From Apostichopus japonicus (taxonomy: Eukaryota; Echinodermata; Holothuroidea; Aspidochirotida; Stichopodidae), in the NCBI RefSeq assembly GCF_037975245.1, contig NC_092576.1:28369611-28433610 (forward strand): 64,000 nucleotides of DNA, read 5' to 3'. This document shows, in pieces, positions 36,501 through 50,159 of this stretch (within the stretch, counting starts at the first letter, position 1; each line of letters opens with the position of its first letter). The notes under the pieces were generated by a model that saw only the letters and a program-made list of their open reading frames with translations, was not told the DNA's origin and did no database searches. A program made the translations under genes and the position numbers.

Positions 36501-38360
36501 GGGTGCTCCACATCAAAACAATAGATATTATTTGCAAAAGCAGATTTCGGTCGTTTTACACTTTGTAGTCACATACAGCTATATACTTGAAAGATGACAT
36601 CATAATTATGTACTCCAAGTCAGACCGATATTACAAGACACGATCGAATAGTTGGTACCCAAGTTTAGTTGTAGTCAAACATGATTGTTTGACTTAGCAT
36701 AGCTCCATATTATGCAATGATAGAGACAAGCTTCTGAACACATCGATCTCTGTTCACACTACGTACGATAAACGACACAAAACTATGTACTTATATCATC
36801 CCGTTCTCTATACGTACGATACCATACCATACGATAAAACTGAGCGAAATTCGACAGTTGTTATTATTGCCCAATCAGAACCATGATATTGAATACTAAC
36901 ATAATACCCGTATGTCTTTATCGAGCTCTAGTACGCGCTGTCTGCAATATTACTTTCTTTACTTCAATATAGTGAGCCAGCCCACAGCGATTTCCCCTTT
37001 GTAGAGCTAAGCTTCAAACACTCAATTTTATCGAAGTTCTTTTACACATCGTACAGTTGCCGACATAATGCATCTTTCAAAGACCTTGTTATGGTGTCGT
37101 AACATATCGTTTAGTATCATACAAAGAACACACGGCGCTTTAGTGTAGAATTAATGAATAGTATCTTGCACTTTTAAATGATGAGAAAGATCAGACAATT
37201 GATTGAATAATAATAATAATAAAACGAATCAACAAAAGTCAAGAAACAGAAATAAAGTAACCTCAAGTTTCGTTCTAAGAATATGACTGCCTGATTCAGT
37301 TATAAAAAGATAACGCTTGATTCGTTTCGTTTTCATTTTCCTCGGTGAAAAGCATCCAAAAAAAAACTGATTAAAATCCCGATGTAAAAGATTGTGGGTA
37401 TAGCTTAAAATTTGATAATGCCAAGAAAATGCTCAATTGATTTGCATGGTTTTGGGATTAGTTTACAGATAACAAAGTTCGGAAAATCTCAAGTGCAGTT
37501 CTCGTACCAAAAACAAATGCAATTATGATGGCTCAATTTGACCATAAAGAAATTTCGAAATTAACGTTTCATCCTCAGCTCTAATTATATAAAAGAAACA
37601 CAGCAGGAACCAGTATATTTTTAAGGTCTCAGACTCGTTATCCTTAATGCTTCACTTAAATGGGATCATAATCTTTGATAAAGAGCTGTGTATTGTTCAA
37701 TGTATCAGAAGGAAACTTGCAAACGACAGTTTGTGAAAACCTTGTGATGTACTTTACACGATGGACACGTATTTTAATCCACGAATAAAGATATTTACCT
37801 TCACAAAGTGTCCAGTACGTATAAATATCCCTATCGCCATGCTATTTACGTAGACATATGTGATTACGTCTAGGATGCTACGTGTTCAGGCATTGTTGTT
37901 TTTTAACAATACAGATCTACACATATAGCCAAAATATATATACATCGTGTTACATCAGTTTTCTGTACCTCTAATGCTGCCAGTACCGTCGGCGATTATG
38001 ATTATTGTGATTTTAAACTTGTAACAACATTTCTTCACTGGCAGCCATGTCGTCTTTCTCCCGTCGGTCGATCACCGTCAGCTTGCTATCTAGATTCTCG
38101 GGAAGAGCAGCGTCTTTTATAAACTGATACATAGTTCGAAAGCGATATTTGTGTTACACCCGAGCTTAGTGATCAAGTGGGTACATTTAAAAGGAATAAT
38201 TAATACAAGTGGCTGCTCGATCCTATATGTTTATTGCCCGTGTACATGCAATTTGTAATAGCATGATATGGTTTCAGCAAGTCAGAGGGAGGTACATATG
38301 ACATTAGAATAAAGATACTTTGCCCTTGAGCATTGACAAAGAAAACACCATAGGATTATG
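36501..38360. other. Unique non-coding spacer
   Basis: No match to other units was noticed and no convincing gene or element. Simple (ATA)n occurs at about 37207-37221. Confidence 0.4.
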
Positions 38361-38364
38361 AACA

Positions 38365-40110
38365 CAAAACTTTGTCTAAAAATGGCATTGAGACAAGCAA
38401 GACAATTTTCACATGACTTTTTAGTTTCCATTGTTTCCATAAAATCGTTTAAAGGTGAAACTGAATACTTCTCATGTAAAGCAAACTGAGCTGTATTCTT
38501 CAGTGCTATTTGAATGTCCAGGCGACGAAATATTTAAGCAAACACAGAGATGGGAGCACGATGATAAAGTTCTGAATACAGGAAGAGCAAATACTGGAAA
38601 ACTTCCTGGCAAAGTCATGAGTTTAATCACGAACTATTCTAAAGTTTAACTAACGTTTCTTATTCACACTAAAGAATATTCCAGTGTTTCCGAAACTCTG
38701 AACGGTGGACTTAATTGCTGATGGTCACAGGTATGTTTGTCATCATTATCTCGTTATTTAATGGAGACGATCTAATAGCAAAAACTAATTTAGGAAGTTG
38801 TACAGCATTCTAATTTTATATGGTTTGCTTGATTTCATAAATATGAAAATAGCACAGTATCAAACTTGCAACATATACCTATTCTTTCTTAAAGTTATGT
38901 TTTTCTTACCTTGGGAACTGTTGTTCAATATTTAGTTGGTCTAAATTTTTACTAGTCGAGTGTGATGGTATCATCAAAACACTATATTTTCGCCGTTTAT
39001 CTGGGGCTGCCTTTTTTGGACGGTGGTGTGCTGGGGAGGGGTTTTTCGTTTCGCTGCGTGCTGGTCGTCTTTTTGTGGTTTTTTGAATGTTTGGGGGGTT
39101 GGGCGTTTTGCGTCTGCAGGTCGACGGGCGTATGTTTTATTGGCTCGCTTCACCTGAGTTTCGTTTGTCAGAATGGGATGGTTCGGTAGTGCCGTTTGGC
39201 CGTGCCGTTTTGTATCCCACATGGCGGGTCACGTAAAAAGCACACTCTAACAAGTATAATATGATCATGTTCGTATTTAAGATGCAACGTACAGCCTCAA
39301 CTGTTCCAACCAGCTGTTAAACTCCTCACTGTATTCTAGTAACTTTGCTTTTTCCAAAAAGCGTGTCGTTTACTTTATTTATTGCTTAAATAATTTAACA
39401 ACTAATACGAAGATATGAAGTGCAGTTTGAATGTGCTCAAGGCGGTTTCATCCTTAAATATTTTACTATGGTTTATTTTTGAACCGAACCAACCACGGAG
39501 TTTTCCATTTAGTCATATATTGTATCATACCTCATTCACTTTTCTTGCACACAATAAAATTCAAGAAGGCAATACACGTTTGCTGTATTTAGTTAACAGT
39601 ATATCGAGTAACTGTTAAACTGTCAAGTTTGTCTAAAAATGGCATTGAGACAGGCAAGACAATTTTCACATGACTCTTTAGTTAACATTGTTTCGACAAA
39701 AGCATTTAAAGGTGAAACTAAATACTTCTCATGTGTAGCAAACTGAGCTGTATTCTTCAGTGCTAATAGAATGTCCAGGTGATGATATATTTAAGAAAAC
39801 ACAGAGATGGAAGCACGATGATAAAGTTCTGAATACAAGAAGAGCAAATACTGGAAAACTCCCTGGCAAAGTCATAAGTTTATCCACGAATTATTCTATA
39901 GGTATAGCTAACGTTTCTTATCTCATCAGTATCTCGTTATTTGAATGGAGACGATCTAATAACAAAAACTAATTTAGGAAGTTGTTGATCTTTCTAATTT
40001 AATATGGTTTGCTATATCTCATTAATATAAAAATAGCACAGTATCAAAATTGCAACATATGCCATTTGTTTCTTAAATTATTTGATTGTTCCCTTGGAAA
40101 CTGTTCTTCA
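38365..40110. repeat. Pair of ~500-bp direct repeats
   Basis: The part 38365-38935 (from TTTGTCTAAAAATGGCATTG) is repeated at 39629-40110 with roughly 90% identity by eye. An unrelated ~700-base stretch lies between and holds a LINE-A tail. Open stretches in both repeats are short and not conserved in frame. Confidence 0.75.
38985..39245 (+). mobile_element. LINE-A 3' tail, 5'-truncated copy
   Basis: Matches, in opposite orientation, the LINE-A tail at 23310-23500: shared blocks GCTGCGTGCTGGT and GGTAGTGCCGTT. It is G/T-rich unlike its surroundings and carries only untranslated 3' sequence. Confidence 0.65.
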
Positions 40111-41736
40111 ATATTTAGTATTTGGGAAAGAGCTTTTACACTATCACAATGTTTAATATAATAAGTACACGTACTCACACGTAAATGGGCATGCCATGCA
40201 ATGAAAGCCGGTTTAGACCTCGTGAACGTGGTTGTAAAGTATTCACAATTCACAGAGGTTGATATTGTTTAATTTACATCAGAATTTCAGTTTTGCACGT
40301 TTTAATTTTACATAAGTAAATAACTGAGTGCTGCAGTCGCTTTATAGTGAACGTTCACTATATTTTGTAAAACAGCAGCCGAAGTTAATGAAAAACAAAG
40401 AGGTTACTACTATGTTATTTTACACTGCCCTTAAAAATAGTTTATGTACAACACTGGTCAATTTCATGAAACATGTTTCATGAATTAAATTTGTATTTAC
40501 CAATGAAGCTTTGGGTAGATCAGGGCCAAAGACGGACGTGTTTCTCTGCCTTAAATGTTCCCCGTGATTTACACTACATACATGAGTGTGTTTGCAATTC
40601 TGGTGCATCTACTGATACCAAAACATGCTAAGAGAAGACATTGACTCATCATAGATTGTGTATGCTTTACTTCTGTAGTTTATATCATTTCTTAGTAACC
40701 GTTACTTTAATTACAAAGTCTTTTCCTATGTACCAGTGAGAAAAGAAGAAAAAATGTTAGCAAGCTGCTTATCTAATGCCAAAAAAACATGACAATGTTA
40801 TAGGATTTAACTTTGCGATGCTAGCAGGATCATCTTTAGAGGCTACTGAAACGAAAATAAACAAATAAAACATTAATATACACAGATGATCTGACCGTTT
40901 GACCAAGTTAACGGTCTGCCTATCTATGTTTCTTGATGTGTTCTTAGCTTGATTCATTTTAGGTCGCCTCTGAAGGAGATCCTAATAGGACCGATACATC
41001 CGTCTCTCTAACTTCAACATAATTTCTAGCTATATCCGAGACACAAAATAGACAGCTATAAATGTAGAAAAATGGTTGAAGTTGACGCTCTGGAAGGTAA
41101 TGGCTAAACTTTCATTATAACTACACTAAGGATCTAGAAAATAGCTGAAAGGTTAACAATACGGAACGTTATAGCCATACTTTTATTGTAACTACACTAA
41201 AGATCGAGAAAATGGTTGAAAGGTTAACACTCTGGAAGGTTATGGCCATTGTGTTATTATAACTTCACAATAGATCTAGCAATTAGCTGAAAAGTTGACA
41301 CTTTGGAACGTTATGGCAATACTTTTACCATAACTACACTAAAGATCTTGCTTATATATTCTTACTACCATAGCTCTTACATGAATGAGCCCGAGGGAAT
41401 GTGTGGCCTAAACTTCGGTATGTGACAGATACATTTTCAATCGTTTTTTTTGGACAGTATCTAGTGATAAAAGATTCTAATTTTAAAAGAATAATAGAGT
41501 CTATAACAAAACCATATACTAGTAATAAAATTCAGAAGGTTGCTATTGAACTGGCCGTGTTTTTCTATATTAACCTAAACGGTAATAACTCGCTACTATA
41601 ATACGGTTTTAAGGAAATGTTGAACAATAACAAGATCAAGGCAAATTTAAGCTTCCCAAATAAAATCAAAAAGAAAAGAAAACTACAATGTGTAATTGAT
41701 ACTTTTGGGAGCCGCCTATAGTATCCGCATCATGAC
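40111..41736. other. 3' flank of TIMP-like gene 3
   Basis: Non-coding; from about 40440 it aligns, diverged, with the 3' flanks of genes 1, 2 and 4. No gene is seen. Confidence 0.5.
41071..41352. repeat. Four tandem ~70-bp repeats
   Basis: Units start at about 41071, 41139, 41211 and 41281. Each has AATNGNTGAAA...GGAANGTTATGGC...AACTACACTAAAGATC-type sequence. Units 1, 2 and 4 of the array have a single copy (for example 10994-11065), so this is a unit 3-specific amplification. Confidence 0.8.
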
Positions 41737-41742
41737 TTTAAT
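41737..41742 (-). terminator. ATTAAA overlapping the gene 3 stop codon
   Basis: The common variant hexamer ATTAAA spans the stop codon on the minus strand, at the same place as in genes 1, 2 and 4. Confidence 0.35.
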
Positions 41743-44700
41743 GATTTCTCAAGCACCTTCTGTAGTCTTTTCCTCCGAGCCAGTCGCAAATGCCTCCCTT
41801 GTTCTTGCCGCATCTTGCAAAATCAATTTCACAGTACCGACTATAGAAGTGGTCAAAATCCAGTGTACAAATTCCTTTAGTTTTATCACAGTAGTCGTAT
41901 CGCCCGCATATCTGATTTGAAGAAAAAGCAAATACAAAAATATGTAAATATAAATTGTTGGTTTTGCGACTAAGTAAACAGGTACTGTGATTAACTTGTA
42001 AATTTATTCCATGTCTGCCTGAATATAATATTGACGTCACACTGTTTACGAACCAGACACATTTTGTAACAGAAACCCCCATATTCGATTTGTTATACGA
42101 CTGAGAAATAAGTTACTGCGATGTACAAGTGATTTCATTCCATGTTTACCCGTATAATATTGTTGAGGTCGCACTTTCTACATCGTTCATGGTAAGTTTC
42201 AGCCGAGTCTTGATTTTAAACACGCAGTATTTAATAATCAACATCGTCGACGTAACCCTATGACAAGGTCTCATGCTTTTGATAACAAACTTACTGAACA
42301 TTCATTGCAGTTCTTCCTATACTGACGTTTCAGCCCTTTAAACTGTCGCTTGGTGATCTGATTAACGGTCCTGTAATATCCGCATACTCCGAGTGTCAAC
42401 TGGTCATTAATCACATCGCCTATAAAGATGAGCCAAAAACATGGTTACGTATAAGAGCACATCTCACGATATAATGTACATACTGATGTAAGGTATTAAA
42501 GAAAAAATAAATGCTAGGTCACAAAGAATTATTACTATAAGTATATACACCAAAGCTTCATAACCTTTCTTAGTCACCCTATACACTCCTGGGTTATGTT
42601 TAGTTATATTTTAATTATACGTCACATATTCCTTCATCATGAAATTATCATATTTAAAACCGTGCGTAGAGAAATGGTTTCAGATGGGGGAGTCGTACTT
42701 TGCTTTTTAACAATCGTTAAACTGTTAAATTTATGACCGCTTACCTTTTGTTTGAATGAACCATCTTACGCTCACAATTATACTATTTTGTTAGAAGAGT
42801 AGAAAGGAGCGGTGCAGCAATGTAAAAGGACCCTCGGGGTGTCCAAATTCAAACACACACAACAATTGTTGGATTTGGGTGACATTTCATTTGTACATTT
42901 TGCACCTCAACATGCCCGGATATGACACTATCAGGCTTTCCGTTAATCCTTTTTAGGACAGGCTTTCCCTGTGTCCTATAGAGGATTTCTTTTAAATGTC
43001 CATTTATGGCCAGTATAACTGGAAAAATGTTAAGTGTGTTTATTTATTTTTCGATTTTTGTCACCCTGCTGGAAGCGGTTGTACCGCATAAGCATGTTAT
43101 AAATGAATGTACCGTACCCAACGATTCTAATTAATACCCAATGCGGGCCAAAAATAATTAAATTTAACCAACATCAGTGACAATTTGTCCTATAATAACA
43201 GATGTATACTCAAGCGCTTTTGAAATATTTTTTTATGTTTAATTTTATTGGCTGTGTTTAAGGCCCCCGCTCCCCTACCCTTGCTCCCTCCCCGAGTACA
43301 TCATTTCGTGGTGTCTGCTAACGATTATTATGCAGAGAAAGAATATATTTGTTTTCTTTTTGTTCTTTTCAGAATACATCTTAGAGCCCTTAATGGTGTC
43401 CAGGAGCATCCCTCCTTCCCAGTAGCTGCAAGGTATCCAGACCTGTTTGTTGTCTCGTAGCGAGTTCAAAGCAGAAAACCACATCTCAGAGATAATTTAA
43501 ATTTCAATGGAGTGTATTTGAAAGTCCCTGTATTCTCCAGGGACTGATATATCGTAAACCTAACGTTCTAACCACCAGGCAACGAAAGACAGTTCAACCA
43601 CGTAATCTCAAAGTATTCTCGTTCGCACGAAACCACATCATGTGATGTCGCAACTTCCACACGGTCATTTTCCTTTTATACCAAATATGTGCGGTATTTC
43701 ATTTCATTACCGGGCATATGTTATTGGGTTTTTTTGTATAACGTACAAATATGAGCATTACTGTTGTTTTAGTGTCACTGTTTATTCTAACAATATTCAA
43801 TATATATATGTAAATATTGTAGCCACTCCTATTGAGGAGAAAGGAACCGTGTTTTTCACTCTTACCCATTATCACATAACTGTAATTGGTAGCAAGTCCG
43901 ACGAAGCAATCAAGCCCTATACTGTCAGTGACTATCTCGACTGTCGTTCCCTTGGCAGTCAATCCGTTTCTTTTATAACTCTTTTCGATATCCACGGTGT
44001 AGACAATCTTCTTTGCGTTAGGTGCTGATAGTTAGAAAGACAATGCAGTAAAAAGACTATGCTGTAAAATAATTTTAATCTACCTTGCCAAGTTTACGCA
44101 AATACAGGTCGATGATTGCTTGGGAAAAGGACGAGGGAGGAGCAGCTGGTTGGGAATCATGCGTGGTGGACGTATCGCAAGATTAAACAGTGGCATAGAT
44201 AAGTGTTTTTCAATTCTTCTTATTCCCAACACCGCCGGTCTGATTGATTTCTTTTTCTTATTTTTGTTTTAAACAAGCCACTAACAACCGGTGTACTTAT
44301 CACATTAATCTTGTCAACATTGCTGATCATTTTTATATCTTATCTTGCCATGGAAAATTCAGGAGAATAAGTAAACGTAGAGAATTCGGTTTTCTTAAAG
44401 GGAGATAAACAAATTATTTTGGTACATTTGTTAACCAATCACGTGACCAATTATCACAATTGAGTGCCCGAGAATTGTTTTATTTTTATTTAAACAAGTT
44501 GATACGGCGCATATTTTGGAAGGAGAATATTCACGCTTACTCAATCTTAACTTTATATGGCGTATTAAAAATCAATGAATATGCTAGTTTTGTATCACCA
44601 ATCCCACTTCACCATTGCTGTAAACTGTTTTGCAGTAAGTGTATAGGTTTACACTTGGTAAGTTATTTTTAAGAATCTTTAGAAATGTCATGAATTTTTC

Positions 44701-46418
44701 GTCTTATTTCAACACTATACATAATAAGCTGTCTTTGATACTCACGAGCTGTAAGATATATCTGCGGTGGCAGGGTAGTTGTACTTTGCTGATACTGGTA
44801 ATCTCTTTCGTAGTTTATGAAAGTGACATCTCCTGCTGTCACTCGGCCTCGTATGACTGTAAAATTAAGTGTTATTTTATCTTTCGACTGAGATAGCACA
44901 AAAGTAAAAACTACATGCAAAATGCTTCCATGTCCAATGCACTTTACTATAGGTATCAATTGACTTTTATCTATTTCGCTAAGGGCTTTTCATTGCACAA
45001 TTGTCCGGAAAAACAAGTGTTTGACACATAATAATCCTAGACAACTTTAGAGAAATTCGGATATTGGATATCAGTTGGACATGATTTTTTCAACCAGCTG
45101 ATTGGGTTGTAGGCTATCAATCACTCTCAAATTTGAGATTCCATACAAACAGATATCAACACTTAGATGAGATATGACGTCTTTCCTATTACATATAGTC
45201 AACACACAAACTCGCTCTACTTTACACCTGCAAATATAGCAGATATTCCTATCGCCAAAGGTTTACATTAAGGTAAGTAACAAATTAAGAGTTGGAGTAA
45301 AGACATTGTTTTATGAAAATTGCGTGTTTTCATGGGATAGTCTACATCCCTTTTCACTGTCATCTAATAAGATGGTTATAGTATAGTGAATTCAGTGGTG
45401 ATGTTGAAATCAGCACTTGGCAATGCAGCAGGTTTCCCCATTCTACTCAACTTAATATGACAAAAAATATGACTAATTGGATGCTTGTGATAGTATCAAA
45501 ATATCTAAACAATATTTTTGATTATGTAAGGTAAATTCCCTAAGAGATACTATACAGTAAATACTTATTTGAAACACACACCGACTAGTTTTTAAATTAC
45601 GCTGTACCTCGAATTATGGGCATCAAACTTTATAGACATTCAGATGCATGATTTTAACAGCTGACTGATGCGCTCTTTGAAAGAAGCCATCAATTTCTTA
45701 AAGCAGCTTGTTGAGTCTGTTGGCAATTTTCCAAGCCTGTTGAATATTACTGAAGATCACGTTGCGATTGTTCACTCAGTAAATCACCTCGATTTTTCCA
45801 CCAAATGAATATTCATTTGATAGTAACTATAGAACTTTTATTTAATGTTGTCATTATGCCGTCTAGAAAGCTTTCATAGTAGCAAAGTAAACACATTTCA
45901 AGACTACATGGGAAACTGAAAGTTGTTTTTTGGAATTTTGCTTCACGTTTTCTTAAATGAAAGGTAGCAATTAGTTAAGTTGATGACGTCTATTTGATAC
46001 GAGAGTTTTAGCATGAAATAGTATCAAATATTGAAATACCGACTCAAAAGCTGCCTTTAAGGTCACATGAAATTACCTCTTACTTTAAGTCTTTTAAGAC
46101 CTCACCATAACAACATTTAATTTAGCTATTTATTTATTCAGACGGCCAATCAACGTATTTTGGATCATCGGACCGGTTAAACACACAACATGCATCCAAT
46201 ATAAAGCATAACGCATATCACCTAGAGTAATATCATTAGAGTATCTGTCACACATAGTACGAAGGATAAACTGATTAAATACATTACTCACCATAGTCAG
46301 CTGCACAATATACCTCTTGAGGATGCAGTAGTACACATGTGCAGCACTGTATGTTACGAATGCTGGACATAACAAGTACAACACTCAGTACGCGGGAGAA
46401 CCACATCGCCTTTGGCAT
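41738..46418 (-). CDS. TIMP-like metalloproteinase inhibitor, gene 3 (complete, 5 exons, 237 aa)
   Basis: Secreted TIMP-family protein, the shortest of the array. Exons on the minus strand: 46418-46292, 44856-44746, 44024-43848, 42419-42295, 41911-41738 (stop 41740-41738). Phases and GT..AG sites match its paralogs. The mature start C-T-C-V-L-L-H-P-Q-E-V-Y-C equals that of gene 0. Exon 2 encodes V-I-R-G-R-V-T-A-G-D and a Thr/Gln/Pro loop (Q-Q-S-T-T-T-L-P-P-Q). Exon 3 lacks the V-G-F-D start seen in the others and is four to five codons shorter. It keeps V-Y-T-V-D-I-E-K, L-D-C and Y-V-I-M-G-K. Exon 5 is the most diverged (D-F-D-H-F-Y-S-R-Y replaces the Gly-rich loop) but keeps all seven cysteines. 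Cysteine total is 14. Exon 1, intron 1 and the upstream spacer are nearly identical to gene 0. Confidence 0.87.
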
Positions 46419-46612
46419 CTTCTATAACGTCTCAGAGAGATAAATCTACTTATTAATATTTTCGGGCAACTCTAGTCTTGAGTCGTCAGCAAAAACGCAT
46501 TGGTTTGCCGCAATCATGCACAAGGTTATTATGTGCCAAAGTACTTGTTCAACATCCGATTAAATTTCTCCCTTACCAGTTAGTGCATATTCTGTTACAT
46601 AGAAGAAAAAGA
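46419..46612 (-). promoter_or_regulatory. Conserved 5' flank of TIMP-like gene 3
   Basis: Nearly identical to 1117-1310. The conserved TTTGCTGACGACTCAAGAC block lies at 46493-46475. Confidence 0.45.
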
Positions 46613-48490
46613 AAACACATCGTATGGCTAGCCAGAAATGAACACAACCTGGGGCTTCATTTGAATTGTTACGACGGTACAGGAAAAATAAATAAATGTG
46701 ATAAATGTGAAACTCGAAGTGAATGCACTAGTAGTTGTGAGGATTCATCCTACATAAGAAAGATCAAAACAAACTATTCGTCCTTATATGTTAACGTAAT
46801 AACAGGTAGCCTAATTACATGTTGTAGTATCATTGGACCCCCCTCGGTGCATAGCTAAACGTTATATGAGTATATCTTAGGAATAATTCAAGAAAACGAC
46901 CGCAAAAAATACATCTGGATTTTCAGACGAAATACAACAATTATTTTGAAAACTTTGAATCTTGAACGATATACCCAATTATGTTATTAACGTAGATTAC
47001 TAAGTCCATATAATAAAGCTGGATTTTCTATCGATATACCAATTACTTTGATAAACCGCACAGCCGCATATATATACAAATAGATGCATACGCAAAAGCC
47101 TAAAACTTAGCTATAATGCTCAGTTTCAGTTGGTCAACAGCTCACACCCCCATTATTTTATAAACTCGTACCCCATTGTCATTTGTGCTCTTGTTTGCGT
47201 CTGACTTCACAGAGTACAAATATTCTGAACTCTCGCGAATGCACAGTTTGGCTAATGGCGCTCTCGTTTCAACACATTTCCTGTATAACCCTGGCGACAA
47301 AAGATTTTGCGGGTATATCGACAACGTTCGAGGCAATAACATCAACCACATATGATACAGCTCAGCTCCGTTACATTCTAATATACATTTATTAAGATGA
47401 ACAAAATCGCCGTCGCGTCTAGGTTTTAAATGGTGATGAAAAATCTAATCGACTATGGACATCAACTGTCATTTTTGTCGTTGCTGTCTTCATCGGCGGT
47501 GCGGAAGTGACGGGGGGGGGGTGGATTAAACTCATCCCCTTGTGGACTCCAAGTTACTCGCCAGCTGGGATGGGTCCTGAGGGAGAACCCCCGGAAGCTC
47601 CGAGAAAATAAGCTCATGTTTAAAGCATATGACTTTCATTAGCATGTCACACCTTTTGATCTAGGATGGGATCCGGGGAGAGCGAGTAGGAACAACACTT
47701 CTTGGGGGGGGGGGAATATTTATATTTTTTGCAAAATCATATTGCCAGGTTTTGCAATGTTTTAGGGACCATATGTTACATCCCACCTTGGTGACGTCAA
47801 ATGCATTAAAGCTGCAAACCAAACTCAGGCCCAGTTCGTGGCCGGGAACATGGGAGGAGGTCCAAGTCGGAGTCCAGAATGCTATGCGGTATAGGTTCTA
47901 TGAACTCGACCGAGTTGCTCCCGGTGGGGTCTAGGTAGTGGTGCTCAGATGACCTTCAACGAGTTAAGACCCTGAACGTTTAAAATTTCCAGTGGCATCA
48001 AGGGGCCTATGTAAGAGCTTTTGTGTTATGTAACAGTTTCCCTGCATTGTTACGTATAATGGCAATGATAGCGCTTAGGCATAATGGAGACAAACACTGT
48101 ATCATACGTAAGGTAGGTATATATTGTAGGTCTACATCTCCAGGAAGCGTCATTGATCACATGCATACACATACACAAGAAGAGAATGTCAGGAAAGTTT
48201 ATTTCATCATATAACATTTTCAAACATAAACAGAAAAGTTACAGCATGAACATAATGTCTGAACATAATGAAGAAAGGTAAATTGAGAAGGTATAACCTG
48301 ACATTAAAGTTAGCTATATCATAGTGACTCATTATATGTTGATTTAGATGTGATCACATGGTCTAAGATGGGGCGAAGCGGCTGTCTGAATTGGTCAGCA
48401 GACATCTTGCACAAGGTAGAAAAAGGATTGTTACTTATGATTGAGCAAAAGCACACGTTATATATTCGTACTTGACAATCATCTACGAGT
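46613..48490. other. Intergenic spacer upstream of gene 3
   Basis: Counterpart of 1311-3214. At 47487-47504 it carries an 18-base sequence in place of the left hairpin arm of copy 1. It is slightly shorter near 47885, where about 20 bases seen at 2590 are missing. No gene. Confidence 0.55.
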
Positions 48491-50159
48491 TCCTACTAAA
48501 TGTGAGACATAACTGTGACCGCCAGATTTGCAAATACTTGTAGATATTCGGCCAGTGATACAGTTTTCACACTACGAAAAAAGCCTTGGACGATACCGGC
48601 TATATACCTACTACATTTATAAAAATACTAATATAATATCATGGCCAATACCAAAAAAAGAGCTAATACTGAGCATTTAAATGTCAGAATAATTGTTTGG
48701 TCATTTGCTGCTCAACTTTGGTTGAATTTTGCAAAGTTGCCTCGACACTGTGACGAAATGTCTTTGACAATGGAGTGTACTTACTACACTTTACAAACGT
48801 TGGGCAATTTTTGACCTGACACTTGGGATATGTGTCCGACCAAAATCGGTAACTGTTTGCCAATTTTAGCTGAATATGCCAACATGCTGGGCTGAATATG
48901 TAATTTATGCACTAGTTATTGGGTTAAGTTTCATTAATATCTAACCAACAGTTCATCAGATATATATCATCAGTAACTGTCATATGAGAATAACATTAGT
49001 TGCAGAGAAAGTAGATTAAGATAAAGACAATGATTTCCCGTCGAGAGTAAACATAAAACAGTAGTGAATACAAACAAAACAATACAATAAGCATGCAATT
49101 AGTGAACAACTACGAGAGAAAAAAAAACTAAATAAGCAGAACCAGAAGAGTAACAGAAGCAGCACAGATACTGCAAGTGACATATCACACACTGTGGCCA
49201 GATCGCTTTGCACGTGTATTGCCTCGGGTAAGAAAGAATTACGGAACCTGGACGTTTTAGTATGGGGCACGATAAAACTATAAAAAGGGTGTGTGATCTC
49301 CTTTTATATTATTTAGCTTCTTCATCAGACTCTCCTCATATATGGATGAGAGTGGCGGAAGGCTTGAACCAATTCAGCGTTCAGCTAACTTCCGAACACG
49401 TGCCAGCTATGCCCTGTACTTCTTCGGCACACTGCAGAAGAATACAATACGTTGATGTGTCAAACTACAAACTGATATGTCATTAATATAAGAATAACAT
49501 CCAACTTGAGTCTTCTGGATCTATGTAGAACTTTTTTAAACCGATCTAAATGGTCTACACAGTTACGGATTTTAGACGGTTCCATCAAATGACTTCCAAT
49601 GATGGTACCTAACAACAGGTACTGCGTAGTTTCCAGTTGTCTCTTCTCATCTGCACTAGCCATTGCTTCAGAAGGTATGGATTTTTGAAAGGAAACCTGT
49701 TAAAATTAAAGTGGGAAATATGTCTTTTGAGAATTGGCTTGGCAGAAGTTGTCTGTATTTGTGTAGTTGATGTGAATTAACATCTCGGCTATAAATTTTT
49801 AACCATGTTAGTGTAGTACAACACGTACAAGATATGCTTCGTCTGTTTAACCTGTTATTATCAAGAACACAATGTCAACTAGTTACTAACCCCCCAAAAT
49901 ACCAACTTCTACAAATTACTCCTTATAATTCGTGCTGCAACCTACTATGTATTTGCTGTGCAACAGTATAGATCGCGCAATCATCAGTATATAGGTCGAT
50001 CAAATTTCTCAGAATTCTGTACATAATCATTGCTGTCAGTAACATCGGGTAGAGGTCCCCCAAGAATGTATACGAAAGGTGACGTTAGGCTGCTAACTAC
50101 CATGTGGTGCGTTGTAGCTTTAGTTAGTCGTACTTTGCTTTCAGCAGCTCTTAAACCTA
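48491..50159. other. Spacer shared with unit 1, deleted from unit 0
   Basis: Non-coding; matches 19260-20100 and 20520-20800. It joins LINE-A at about 50160, where unit 1 has a further 3 kb (20800-23870). Confidence 0.5.
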
